From CAVYUC01 sp963771595 (lineage in GTDB: Bacteria > Bacteroidota > Bacteroidia > Bacteroidales > Prolixibacteraceae), in assembly GCA_963771595.1 (NCBI GenBank), contig CAVYUC010000007.1:186001-250000 (forward strand): a DNA stretch of 64,000 nt. Direction: 5' to 3'. The position numbers were made by a program, and so were the translations under genes. Positions 7,608-16,884 of the stretch are shown here, piece by piece (within the stretch, counting starts at the first letter, position 1; every line of letters starts with the position of its first letter). The notes below the pieces were generated by a model, which was given only the letters and a program-made list of their open reading frames with translations, was not told the origin of the DNA and ran no database searches.

Positions 7608-9551
7608 TTATTTTTTTAAAAAGTTAATTAATCCTCCTTCGAGTAATACTTTTTTTTGCTGATTGCTTAAACTGCAATGCAACTGAAAACCCTTTCCCGT
7701 ACTACGGTTAAACACACTGACAGGTTTTCCGTTCACAATTGCTTCTGTTATATTATTTAATTCGAGCATATGATTCGGTTCCAGCGTATCGTAATCTTTC
7801 GGATTGTCAAAAACAAAAGGCACAATTCCAAAATTAACCAGGTTTTGAAAACCAATACGGGCATAGCTTTTTGCCATCACCGCTTTTTGTCCCAGAAAAT
7901 GGGGCGCAATTGCGGCATGTTCGCGACTCGAACCCTGTGCATAATTTTCTCCGGCAATTACGATGTGGCCTCCATCTTTTTTCTTGGCTTTTTTTGCCCT
8001 TTTGTAAAAACCTTTGTCAATGGCATAATAGGTGTATTTGCTGATTGCTTCAATATTACTCCGGAGCGGCAAAACCTCAGCTCCCGCCTTCAAAATTTCA
8101 TCGGTCGAAACATTGTCGCCCATTTTTAAAATAACCGCCGCGCTGAATGAATTTTCAATCGGTCCAAAATCAGGCAAGGTTTTAATATTCGGACCTTTTT
8201 TCAACTCAATATTCCCGTTGGATTCCTGCGGTGGAATTAACATCATTTTGTTTACTGCGGCCGAATCGGGTTCGGTAAACTGCGGATATTCCATCTGATT
8301 TCTGAAATCCCGGGGATCGGTAATTTTACCATTTAATGCTGAAACGGCGGCAGTTTCGGGGCTGCAGAGATAAACGCGGTCGTCAACAGTTCCGGAGCGA
8401 CCTGGAAAATTGCGCGGCATTGTCCGCAAACTTACGGTATTGGAAGCCGGCGCCTGTCCCATCCCGATGCATCCCATACAACCGGTTTGGTGAAATCTTG
8501 CACCTGCCTGTATTAAAGTATTAACAGCTCCTGATTTTCCCAAATCCTCAATTTTCTGGCGCGAAGAGGGATTAACATCCAGCGAAACTTCAGGTGGCAC
8601 CCTTTTTCCTTTTACAATCTGGCTTACCATCCAAAAGTCGCGTAAACCGGGATTTGCAGAAGAACCAATAACGGCCTGCGAAATGGACTCTCCGGCAATT
8701 TGTTTAACCGGAACCACATTTCCCGGACTGCTGGGGGTGGCAATTAATGGCTCCAGTTCGTTTAAATTAATCCGGTCTGTTTTATCGTATTGTGCGCCTT
8801 CATCGGCTAAAATTTCCTGCCAGTCGTCTCCCCTGTTTTCCTGTTCCAGAAGTTGGCGGGTTCGTTCATCCGAAGGAAAAACTGTTGTTGTAGCTCCCAA
8901 TTCGGCACCCATATTTGCAATCACATGCCGGTCCCAGCCACTCAGGTTTTTCAGGCCATCGCCAAAATATTCCACAATGTATCCCACTCCGCCTTTTACA
9001 TCGTACCTTCTCAGCATTTCCAGAATGATATCTTTTGCACTTACCCAGTCGGGCAAATTGCCGGTAAGCTCCACTCCCAATACTTTGGGCATTGTAATAT
9101 AATAAGGTTGACCGGTAGCTGCCGTGGCCACATCCAGTCCGCCGGCGCCAATGGCCAGCATTCCCATACTCCCGGCCGAACAGGTGTGGCTGTCGGAACC
9201 AATCATTGATTTTCCGGGTTTGCCAAACCGCTCCATGTGAACAACGTGGCTGATTCCATTTCCCGGGCGGCTAAACCAGTATCCGAATTTTTTGGCCGCC
9301 GATTGCAAAAAAATATGATCATCAGCATTTTTATAATCGGTTTGCAACAGGTTATGATCAACATATTGCACCGCCACTTCTGCTGTAATTTTTTTAATTC
9401 CAATTTTCTCCAGCTCAAGCATGATAAGTGTTCCGGTAGCATCCTGCTGCAGAATGTGATCAATTTTCAGCCCCACTTCACTCCCTGCATTTATGGAACC
9501 GCTTATTAAATGCGACTTAAATAATTTCTGAGTAACATTAAGTTTTTCCAT
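7608..9551 (-). CDS. acn: Aconitate hydratase
   Basis: A 647-residue aconitase of the short bacterial type found in Bacteroidota and other deep lineages, smaller than AcnA or AcnB of E. coli. It isomerises citrate to isocitrate through a [4Fe-4S] cluster. Cluster ligands are in SDSHTC and GCMGCIG; the substrate loop GSSREHAAI is present near 550. The C-terminal swivel domain begins near 470 (ILKMGDNVSTDEI). It starts 2 bp after ndh and ends 6 bp before gpmA, which implies cotranscription and links the TCA cycle to respiration and glycolysis. Confidence 0.95.
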   Translation of the reverse strand: MEKLNVTQKLFKSHLISGSINAGSEVGLKIDHILQQDATGTLIMLELEKIGIKKITAEVAVQYVDHNLLQTDYKNADDHIFLQSAAKKFGYWFSRPGNGISHVVHMERFGKPGKSMIGSDSHTCSAGSMGMLAIGAGGLDVATAATGQPYYITMPKVLGVELTGNLPDWVSAKDIILEMLRRYDVKGGVGYIVEYFGDGLKNLSGWDRHVIANMGAELGATTTVFPSDERTRQLLEQENRGDDWQEILADEGAQYDKTDRINLNELEPLIATPSSPGNVVPVKQIAGESISQAVIGSSANPGLRDFWMVSQIVKGKRVPPEVSLDVNPSSRQKIEDLGKSGAVNTLIQAGARFHQTGCMGCIGMGQAPASNTVSLRTMPRNFPGRSGTVDDRVYLCSPETAAVSALNGKITDPRDFRNQMEYPQFTEPDSAAVNKMMLIPPQESNGNIELKKGPNIKTLPDFGPIENSFSAAVILKMGDNVSTDEILKAGAEVLPLRSNIEAISKYTYYAIDKGFYKRAKKAKKKDGGHIVIAGENYAQGSSREHAAIAPHFLGQKAVMAKSYARIGFQNLVNFGIVPFVFDNPKDYDTLEPNHMLELNNITEAIVNGKPVSVFNRSTGKGFQLHCSLSNQQKKVLLEGGLINFLKK

Positions 9552-9553
9552 TT

Positions 9554-10930
9554 TTAATTTGATTTAACTGATTTTTCTGCTTCCTGCATTTCGTTAATCA
9601 TTTCGCTGCTGATTCGATCCGTACTTTTTGTAGAAGGACGCAGAATAAGCCGGATTCCGCGGTCGAAGGTGAAGTAATTCCACGTCCAGTTGGCAAAAAC
9701 AACCACTTTACTCCTGAACCCAACCAAAAATAACAGGTGGATTCCAAGCCAAATCCACCAGCCTAAAATTCCTGAAATCCTGATATTTCCCGGAAAATCA
9801 GCAATTGCTTTGTTGCGGCCAATCGTTGCCAGCACTCCTTTATTTTTATAATGAAACGACTTCATTGGCTTTTTTTCGAAATGGCGGTTCAGGTTTTGGG
9901 CAGCGAGTTTTCCCTGCTGAATAGCGACCTGCGCGAGTCCGGGATGCCCTTTTTCATACTTTTTGGTTTTCATAAAAGCCACATCGCCAATGGCAAAAAT
10001 GTTTTCGTATACCGATCCGTTATGCTGAACCTGGTTAAATTCATTCACCAGAAGCTTTCCTTTTTCAATGCTTTTTTCATCGAAACCTTCCATCAGATTT
10101 CCTTTCACCCCGGCCGCCCAAACCAGTGTATCTGTCTCTATTTCTTTACCAATGCTTAATTTCGCGGTAACACCATCGTATTCTTCAATCATACAATCGA
10201 GGATAATATGCACCCCCATTTTTTCGAGGTATTTATGCGCCTTTTTTCCCGATTGGGGCGACATGGCCGGAAGCACCCGGCTCAACCCTTCAACTAAATA
10301 AATCTGAACTTTTTCAATGTCCAGTTCCGGGTAATCTTTGGGCAAAACATGCTTTTTCAGTTCAGCAAGAGCGCCGCAAACCTCCACTCCCGTTGGGCCA
10401 GCGCCAACCACCACAAAGTTTGTGTATTTCGGGTCCTTGTCTTCTTTGTATAAAATTTCCAGCTTCTCGAATTGCTGAAAAATATGGCTGCGCAAATCCA
10501 GCGCATGTGTAACCTGTTTCAACGGAAAGGAATGTTTGGCAATTTCCTGATTTCCAAAAAAATTTACTTTAGCGCCGGTAGCAACTACCAGATAATCAAA
10601 ACTGAGGCTGCCGGCGGTGGTTTCAATGGTGTTGTTTTCAATATTTATACGATCTGCTTTCAACATCCTGAAATAAACATTTTTGTTTGTACTCAGCACT
10701 TTTCGCAGCGGTCCTGCCACCGAATCGGGTTCAAGTCCGGCAGTGGCCACCTGGTATAACAAGGGCTGAAATGTGTGATAGTTGTAGCGGTCGATCATTA
10801 CCACCTGAAACTTTTTCTTGTCGATGTGCTGAAGCAGGTGAATTCCTCCAAACCCGCCGCCAACAATAACAACGCGGGGTTTTTCGGATTCGGGGATATT
10901 GATTGAAAATCTTTCATTTCTTTCTGTCAT
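9554..10930 (-). CDS. ndh: Type II NADH dehydrogenase (NDH-2)
   Basis: A 458-residue FAD-dependent NADH:quinone oxidoreductase. It oxidises NADH and reduces quinone without pumping protons. FAD-binding Rossmann motif VVIVGGGFGGIHLL (about 20-33), NAD-binding motif FVVVGAGPTGVEVCGALAEL (about 172-191), and the second FAD contact FAIGDVA. The C-terminal region (WWIWLGIHLLFLVGF) is the hydrophobic membrane-attachment segment typical of NDH-2. It is the first gene of the operon with acn and gpmA. A -24/-12-like box lies 27 bp upstream of the start. Confidence 0.93.
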   Translation of the reverse strand: MTERNERFSINIPESEKPRVVIVGGGFGGIHLLQHIDKKKFQVVMIDRYNYHTFQPLLYQVATAGLEPDSVAGPLRKVLSTNKNVYFRMLKADRINIENNTIETTAGSLSFDYLVVATGAKVNFFGNQEIAKHSFPLKQVTHALDLRSHIFQQFEKLEILYKEDKDPKYTNFVVVGAGPTGVEVCGALAELKKHVLPKDYPELDIEKVQIYLVEGLSRVLPAMSPQSGKKAHKYLEKMGVHIILDCMIEEYDGVTAKLSIGKEIETDTLVWAAGVKGNLMEGFDEKSIEKGKLLVNEFNQVQHNGSVYENIFAIGDVAFMKTKKYEKGHPGLAQVAIQQGKLAAQNLNRHFEKKPMKSFHYKNKGVLATIGRNKAIADFPGNIRISGILGWWIWLGIHLLFLVGFRSKVVVFANWTWNYFTFDRGIRLILRPSTKSTDRISSEMINEMQEAEKSVKSN

Positions 10931-10956
10931 AGTCGTTCTTTTTCAGCTAAAACGGT

Positions 10957-10972
10957 TGAAAATATCGTTCCA
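10957..10972 (-). promoter_or_regulatory. Sigma-54-like box upstream of ndh
   Basis: Reverse strand TGGAACGATATTTTCA, close to TGGCACGnnnnTTGCA with two changes. It ends 27 bp ahead of the ndh ATG. Confidence 0.35.
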
Positions 10973-11239
10973 ACATTCAGTTACCAACGCAGGCAAACAC
11001 CTGTAATCATCTTATTTTCATGAAATTTGCTGTTGCCTGCTGATAATTAATCCGGAATATGAAAGGCAGTTGAAGGGCTGAAACAAAATCGCAGCATTTT
11101 TTGTGGGGAAATATTTCCTCATTTATTCTTTACTATTCCACAAGTTAAAAAACCATGCAATTGTTTAGCGGCGGTTAAAAACATGCTGTTTTGTTCATAA
11201 TTAACATTTTAAGTTATTCTGCACATGTGTTTCTTTTAT

Positions 11240-11255
11240 TGGTACAACAGTTGCC
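11240..11255 (+). promoter_or_regulatory. Sigma-54-like box upstream of aceE
   Basis: TGGTACAACAGTTGCC: GG and GC are separated by exactly 10 nt, as in canonical -24/-12 promoters. It lies 125 bp from the aceE ATG, farther than the other boxes, so it could be chance. Confidence 0.35.
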
Positions 11256-11379
11256 TTTTTTATCCCTTTACAAATACGTTGAGAAATGTGTGTAGTAAAA
11301 ATTACAGATTTTCAGCACAACACTGAAAACCCGCCCTGACAAAACTTAAACTTTTTGATTTCAACAAAAAATCTTAAAA

Positions 11380-14043
11380 ATGGCAGATCGCGAAAAACAA
11401 AAAATTATAACCCTTGAAAATCAGGAATGGCTTGATTCTATTGATTACATTATCAATAACGAAGACAGCAAACGCGTGGAAGAGATAATTGATTTGCTCA
11501 GAGAACGCATCATTGAAAAAGGGATTCATCTGAAACCTCATTTGAATACGCCATACGTAAATACCATCTCCACTTCGGAAGAATCTGATTATCCGGGCGA
11601 CAGAAAACTGGAACGAAAAATTAAAAGTATCATCCGGTGGAATGCCATGGCCATGGTAGTTCAGGCCAATAAAAAGAAGGAAGGAATCGGTGGGCATATT
11701 TCGACTTACGCATCGGCGGCAACATTGTACGAAGTGGGATTTAACCACTTTTTCAGGGGTAGCGACGGCGAAGAACCGGCCGATATCATTTATTTTCAGG
11801 GACATGCTTCCCCGGGAATTTACGCCCGTTCATTTCTTGAGGGTCGGATTTCTGAAAAAATGCTGGAGAATTTCAGAAGGGAACTCAATCCTGACGGTGG
11901 TTTGCCATCCTACCCGCACCCACGATTGATGAAAGATTACTGGCAGTTTCCTACAGTTTCAATGGGCTTGTCGCCAATTATGGCCATTTACCAGGCGCGG
12001 TTCAACAAATACCTTCAGGATAAAGGTTTACTTGATGCTCCAAATCAGAAAGTTTGGGCATTTTTGGGTGACGGCGAAATGGACGAGCCCGAATCCATGG
12101 GCGCGCTGACACTTGCATCGCGCGAAGAACTGGACAACCTGATTTTTGTAATTAACTGCAATCTCCAGCGGCTCGACGGCCCTGTGCGCGGAAACAGCTC
12201 GGTTATTCAGGAACTGGAAGCCGCATTTCGCGGTGCCGGCTGGAATGTAATAAAAGCGCTGCAGGGCGAAAATTGGGATCCGCTGCTGAAAAAAGATAAA
12301 AGCGGCCTCCTGAAAAAAAGGCTCGGCGAACTGGTGGATGGCGAACGGCAAAAATTTTCAATTTCAGATGGAAGTTATATTCGGAAGGAATTTTTTGGCA
12401 AATATGATGAACTGCGTTCACTGGTGGAAAACATGAGCGACGGGGATTTGGCCAAACTGCGCCGCGGCGGGCACGACCCACAGAAAGTATTCAACGCCTT
12501 TAAAAAAGCCCAGGAAAGTAAAAACCGGCCAACAGTTATTCTTGCACAAACCATTAAAGGATACGGATTGGGCGAAGCCGGCGAAGGACGAAATATCACA
12601 CACCAGCAGAAAAAGCTGAATGAAGACGAACTGATTCATTTCCGTGACCGCTTTGATATTCCCATCTCGGACGAAGAAGTGGCAAAAGCGCCGTTTTATC
12701 ATCCGGGCGATGACAGCGATGAGATAAAATATTTACTGGAACGCCGGAAAGAACTGGGTGGATTTCTCCCAAAAAGAAACCGCGAAAAAACAGGTTTTGA
12801 ATTACCTGATCCGGGGGTTTACGACGAGCTGTTCAAAGGCTCGGGAAAACGCGAAATTGCCACCACAATGGCAGCGGTTCAGCTTCTTTCGAAACTGCTG
12901 AAAGATGAAAATGTGGGTAAACTAATCGTGCCCATTGTTCCCGACGAATCGCGGACATTTGGAATGGATTCACTATTCAGGCAGGCCGGAATTTATGCAC
13001 ACACCGGACAATTGTACGAACCTGTCGATCGCGAAAGCCTGCTCTATTACAAGGAAGCAAAAGATGGCGCCATTCTGGAAGAAGGAATTACCGAAGCCGG
13101 CTCCATGTCGTCATTTATTGCCGCCGGCACGTCATATTCCACACACCAGATCAATTGTATCCCGTTTTATATTTTCTATTCGATGTTTGGATTTCAGCGT
13201 ATCGGCGATTTAATTTGGGCGGCTGCCGATGCCCGGGCCAAAGGGTTCTTATTTGGTGGAACTGCCGGAAGGTCGACTTTGGCCGGCGAAGGTTTGCAGC
13301 ATCAGGATGGTCAAAGCCACCTGCTTGCAATGTCAGTTCCATCAGTCAGGGCATACGATCCGGCATTTGCCTTTGAACTTGCGGTGATTGTGCGCGACGG
13401 AATACAAAAAATGTTTGCTGATGGCGAAGATAGTTTTTACTACATCACGGTAATGAACGAAAAGTACCCGATGCCTTCGATGCCCTCGCGAAAAGGAATT
13501 GAAACAGGCATAATTCAGGGCATGTACAAATACCGCAACAGCCAGAAAAACAAGCACAACCTGCATTTGCTCGGAAGCGGATCGATTTTGAATGAAGCAT
13601 TAAAAGCCGCAGAAATTCTGAAAAAAGATTACAATATTTTTCCGGAAGTGTGGAGCGTAACCAGTTACAAAAAACTATACGACGATGCTATTGAAACGGA
13701 ACGAACAAACCGGCTGGAAAACAAGCAAGAAAAAACTTACATTGAAGATTGCGTCGGAAATGAAGAAGGAACTTTTATTGCTGCATCAGATTATGTAAAA
13801 GCTTTGCCGCTTTCGGTTTCCAAATGGTTTCCCGGAAAATTTGCAGCACTTGGCACCGATGGTTTCGGATTAAGCGATCACCGCGATGAACTGCGCGAAC
13901 ATTTCGAAATTGATGCCAGTCATATTGTATGGTGTGCACTGGTCAACCTTCATGAGCAGAAAAAAATCGATGCGAAAATATTGGGTAAAGCAAAAGACAA
14001 GCTGAAAATTAATGACAGTAAAAAATCCCCAACCGAAATATAG
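11380..14043 (+). CDS. aceE: Pyruvate dehydrogenase E1, homodimeric
   Basis: An 887-residue homodimeric pyruvate dehydrogenase E1. It decarboxylates pyruvate with thiamine diphosphate and passes the acetyl group to the E2 lipoyl arm. The ThDP motif begins GDGEMDEPES and closes with the NCN triplet (about residues 227-257). Other family blocks are GHISTYASAATLYEVGFNHFF near 107-127 and the pyrimidine-domain segment GQLYEPVD. The length matches E. coli AceE. Bacteroidota more often carry the heterodimeric branched-chain type, so this gammaproteobacterial-like type is notable but not rare in the phylum. It starts the operon aceE-aceF-lpdA-usp; aceF begins 42 bp later. Confidence 0.96.
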   Translation: MADREKQKIITLENQEWLDSIDYIINNEDSKRVEEIIDLLRERIIEKGIHLKPHLNTPYVNTISTSEESDYPGDRKLERKIKSIIRWNAMAMVVQANKKKEGIGGHISTYASAATLYEVGFNHFFRGSDGEEPADIIYFQGHASPGIYARSFLEGRISEKMLENFRRELNPDGGLPSYPHPRLMKDYWQFPTVSMGLSPIMAIYQARFNKYLQDKGLLDAPNQKVWAFLGDGEMDEPESMGALTLASREELDNLIFVINCNLQRLDGPVRGNSSVIQELEAAFRGAGWNVIKALQGENWDPLLKKDKSGLLKKRLGELVDGERQKFSISDGSYIRKEFFGKYDELRSLVENMSDGDLAKLRRGGHDPQKVFNAFKKAQESKNRPTVILAQTIKGYGLGEAGEGRNITHQQKKLNEDELIHFRDRFDIPISDEEVAKAPFYHPGDDSDEIKYLLERRKELGGFLPKRNREKTGFELPDPGVYDELFKGSGKREIATTMAAVQLLSKLLKDENVGKLIVPIVPDESRTFGMDSLFRQAGIYAHTGQLYEPVDRESLLYYKEAKDGAILEEGITEAGSMSSFIAAGTSYSTHQINCIPFYIFYSMFGFQRIGDLIWAAADARAKGFLFGGTAGRSTLAGEGLQHQDGQSHLLAMSVPSVRAYDPAFAFELAVIVRDGIQKMFADGEDSFYYITVMNEKYPMPSMPSRKGIETGIIQGMYKYRNSQKNKHNLHLLGSGSILNEALKAAEILKKDYNIFPEVWSVTSYKKLYDDAIETERTNRLENKQEKTYIEDCVGNEEGTFIAASDYVKALPLSVSKWFPGKFAALGTDGFGLSDHRDELREHFEIDASHIVWCALVNLHEQKKIDAKILGKAKDKLKINDSKKSPTEI

Positions 14044-14085
14044 AATACAACCACCAGCTAATCAATAACTTTAATAATTTGACAA

Positions 14086-15450
14086 ATGAAAAAAGAAATT
14101 AAAATACCGGATATTGCAGAAAATGTTGAAACAGGATTAATAGCCGGAATTCTGGTTGCGAAAGGCGATAAAATTTCGAAAGACCAGCCGGTGGTTGAAA
14201 TTGAAACCGATAAAGCCACCACGGATATTCCTTCGCCATTTGCCGGAACAGTGGACGAAATTAAAGTAAAAGAAGGCGATGAAGTGAAGGTAAATCAGGT
14301 GATTATGATAATTGAAACGGAAGGAGAAGGAGAAGGAGAAGGCAAAGGCAAAGGCAAAGACAAAGAAGAAGAAGAAGGAAAAGGGAAAGAAAAAGAAGAA
14401 AAAGAAGAATCAGATCAGGAAGAAGAGGAAGATTCTGCTGACGAAAAAGAGGAGGAAGAGGAGAGTGCTGAAGATGAACAGGGTGAGAATGAGGATGAAG
14501 ATAAAGAAAAAAAGCAGGATAAAGAAACAGCGGAAAGCAAATCAACAAAAGAAAAAAGAAATTTAAGTGCAGTTCCGGCGGCGCCATCGGTAAGGAGGCT
14601 GGCACGCGAAATGGATGTGGATATAACTGAAGTGGAAGGCAGCGGCCCCGGAAACAGGATTACTGCTGAAGATGTAAAAAATTATTCCGGCAAAACAGAA
14701 TCTAAAAAAGAACAGGAAACCGGAAAAACAAAACTTCCGGGTTTTTCCCAATGGGGACCAACTTCATCTGAACCGATGAGCACTATCCGGAAAATTACCT
14801 CCAAAAATGTTCAGCAGGCGTGGCAAACCATTCCGCATGTTACCCAATTTGATGAAGCCGACATTACAGATTTGGAAAACTTCAGGAAACAGAATCAGGC
14901 TAAAATGGAAAAAGAGGGTGTTAAACTTACGGTCACATCCATTCTGCTGAAAATTGCCGGTTTTGCGCTTCAAAAGTTTCCGCGGTTTAATGCCAGCATT
15001 GATGCCGCAAATGATGAAATTATTTACAAACACTTCTACAACATCGGAGTTGCCGTTGACACACCAAAAGGACTGCTGGTGCCGGTTATCCGCGATGTGA
15101 ATAAGAAATCGCTGAAAGAACTTTCGCTTGAATTAACAGAGCTGGCTCAAAAAGCCCGTGACAAAAAAATAGCACCCGAAGAAATGCAGGGCGGAAACTT
15201 CACCATTTCGAACCTTGGCGGCATTGGCGGAACAGCATTTACACCCATAGTTTTGCCGCCGCAGGTAGCAATTCTGGGCGTTTCAAGAGCAGCTTACAAA
15301 CAGGTATTTATTGAAAATGAATTTAAAAAACGGCTGGTGATTCCATTGTCGCTTTCCTACGACCACCGGGTAATTGATGGTGCCGACGGTGCCCGGTTTC
15401 TGCGGTGGATTTGCGAAGTGATTGAAGATCCGTATGCCCTTTTACAATAA
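14086..15450 (+). CDS. aceF: Dihydrolipoamide acetyltransferase (PDH E2)
   Basis: A 454-residue E2 with one lipoyl domain (1-78; lipoylated Lys43 in ETDKATTD), a peripheral subunit-binding domain (about 165-200; PSVRRLAREMDVDI, GNRITAEDV) and the catalytic acyltransferase core (about 220-454) ending in DHRVIDGADGARFL with the HxxxD active site. The linker 79-157 is odd: instead of the usual Ala/Pro-rich hinge it is almost entirely Glu, Lys, Asp and Gly (EGEGEGKGKGKDKEEEEG and on), encoded by a nearly pure purine tract. It lies between aceE and lpdA and ends 5 bp before lpdA. Confidence 0.95.
   Translation: MKKEIKIPDIAENVETGLIAGILVAKGDKISKDQPVVEIETDKATTDIPSPFAGTVDEIKVKEGDEVKVNQVIMIIETEGEGEGEGKGKGKDKEEEEGKGKEKEEKEESDQEEEEDSADEKEEEEESAEDEQGENEDEDKEKKQDKETAESKSTKEKRNLSAVPAAPSVRRLAREMDVDITEVEGSGPGNRITAEDVKNYSGKTESKKEQETGKTKLPGFSQWGPTSSEPMSTIRKITSKNVQQAWQTIPHVTQFDEADITDLENFRKQNQAKMEKEGVKLTVTSILLKIAGFALQKFPRFNASIDAANDEIIYKHFYNIGVAVDTPKGLLVPVIRDVNKKSLKELSLELTELAQKARDKKIAPEEMQGGNFTISNLGGIGGTAFTPIVLPPQVAILGVSRAAYKQVFIENEFKKRLVIPLSLSYDHRVIDGADGARFLRWICEVIEDPYALLQ
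14316..14560 (+). repeat. Purine-rich low-complexity tract in aceF
   Basis: Repeated GAAGGA, GGCAAA and GAAGAA units with few pyrimidines on the plus strand. It encodes the charged E2 linker. Such tracts are prone to replication slippage, which would change linker length in steps of whole codons. Confidence 0.8.
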
Positions 15451-15455
15451 AAAAT

Positions 15456-16874
15456 ATGAGTGATACTGAAAAACATGAACTGGTAATAATCGGAGCCGGC
15501 CCCGGTGGTTACAGGGCGGCATTTATGGCAGCCGATTTGGGACTGAAAGTAACGCTGGTGGACCCGGAAATAAATCCCGGCGGCGTTTGCCTGTACCGGG
15601 GTTGCATTCCGACTAAAGCGCTGCTCCACCTGGCAAAAATTAAACAGGATGCAGAACATGCCAGCGAAATGGGAATCAATTTTACCGTTTCGGAAGTGGA
15701 TATTGAAAAGGTGAGGAATTGGAAAAATACTGTCGTAAAAAAACTAACCGGCGGTTTGGGACAGCTTGTAAAAGCACGGAAAATAAATTTTATAAGAGGT
15801 ACGGCAGAATTTACCGACTCCAAAACTCTTCAAATCAATGAAAAAGATGGAAACAAGAAAAAAATTTCGTTTTCTAACGTAATAATTGCCACCGGTGCAA
15901 AACCGCTGAAACTGCCCGGAATCGATCTTGAAAATCCAAACATTATGAATTCAGCAGAATCGCTGGAATTAAAAGATATTCCCGGAAAACTGCTGGTGGT
16001 GGGCGGCGGTTATATCGGACTGGAAATGGCAACGATTTACAATTCGCTGAACACCGAAATTACCATTGTGGAACTTACCGGCGATTTCATGCCCGGCCTC
16101 GATAAGGATTTGATTGCAGCATATAAAAAAGCAAGCAAATCAACCTTTAAAGAAATTCTGCTGGAAACAAAAGTTACCGGCATCGAAAAAAAGGGGAAAT
16201 CACTGAAAGTTGAATTCGAAACCAAACAAAAAAAGAAATTCAGCAAAGCGTTCGATAAGGTTTTGATAGCTGTTGGACAGGAACCAAACACCCAAAATCT
16301 GGGTCTCGAAAATACTTCTGTAGAGCGCGATAAAAAAGGATTTATAAAGGTAAACGCACAACAGCAAACATCAGAAAAAAATATTTATGCCATTGGTGAT
16401 GTGGCCGGACCTCCCCTGCTGGCGCATAAAGCAAGTTATGAGGGGAAAGTGGCGGTGGAAGTAATTTCCGGGAAAAAAGCGGCAAACGATGCAAAAGCAA
16501 TTCCCGCGGTTATTTATACCGAACCGGAAATTGCCACCTGCGGTTTAAGCGAAAATGAAGCCGGCGATAAAAACATCGATTTCAAAGTGGTTAAATTTCC
16601 ATGGCCTGCTTCCGGACGCGCAGTTGCAATGAATGCGGGACAGGGATTTACAAAATTACTTGTCGATCCGAAAAGTGAACGGATACTTGGAGCCGGAATT
16701 GTTGGCAAAAACGCCGGAGACATGATAGCGGAACTGGTGCTGGCAATAGAAATGGCGGCTACCGCTGAAGATGTTGCATTAACCATTCACCCCCACCCCA
16801 CATTGTCAGAAACTATAATGGAAGCCGCCGAGATGTTTTACGGACATCCGGCGCACACATTCGTAAAAAAATAA
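15456..16874 (+). CDS. lpdA: Dihydrolipoyl dehydrogenase (E3)
   Basis: A 472-residue E3 that reoxidises the E2 lipoyl group with NAD+. FAD motif ELVIIGAGPGGYRAAFMA (8-25), redox disulfide C45-x4-C50 in GGVCLYRGCIPTK, NAD motif LLVVGGGYIGLEMA, second FAD contact IYAIGDVAGPPLLAHKA, and the C-terminal catalytic HPHPTLSE. The YR between the cysteines replaces the more usual NV, as in several other bacterial E3 enzymes. It follows aceF by 5 bp and precedes the universal stress gene by 10 bp. Confidence 0.96.
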   Translation: MSDTEKHELVIIGAGPGGYRAAFMAADLGLKVTLVDPEINPGGVCLYRGCIPTKALLHLAKIKQDAEHASEMGINFTVSEVDIEKVRNWKNTVVKKLTGGLGQLVKARKINFIRGTAEFTDSKTLQINEKDGNKKKISFSNVIIATGAKPLKLPGIDLENPNIMNSAESLELKDIPGKLLVVGGGYIGLEMATIYNSLNTEITIVELTGDFMPGLDKDLIAAYKKASKSTFKEILLETKVTGIEKKGKSLKVEFETKQKKKFSKAFDKVLIAVGQEPNTQNLGLENTSVERDKKGFIKVNAQQQTSEKNIYAIGDVAGPPLLAHKASYEGKVAVEVISGKKAANDAKAIPAVIYTEPEIATCGLSENEAGDKNIDFKVVKFPWPASGRAVAMNAGQGFTKLLVDPKSERILGAGIVGKNAGDMIAELVLAIEMAATAEDVALTIHPHPTLSETIMEAAEMFYGHPAHTFVKK

Positions 16875-16884
16875 ATTTTGAGAT

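Larger units (their letters stand above)
10931..11379. other. Divergent promoter region between ndh and aceE
   Basis: A 449-bp A/T-rich gap with no coding potential. It carries one -24/-12-like box for each direction (10957-10972 reverse, 11240-11255 forward). I see no operator repeats. Confidence 0.6.

Noticed and set aside
14303..14605. Reverse-strand ORF in aceF (Leu/Pro-rich)
   Set aside because: It mirrors the purine-rich linker of aceF; the composition is an artefact of the repeat.
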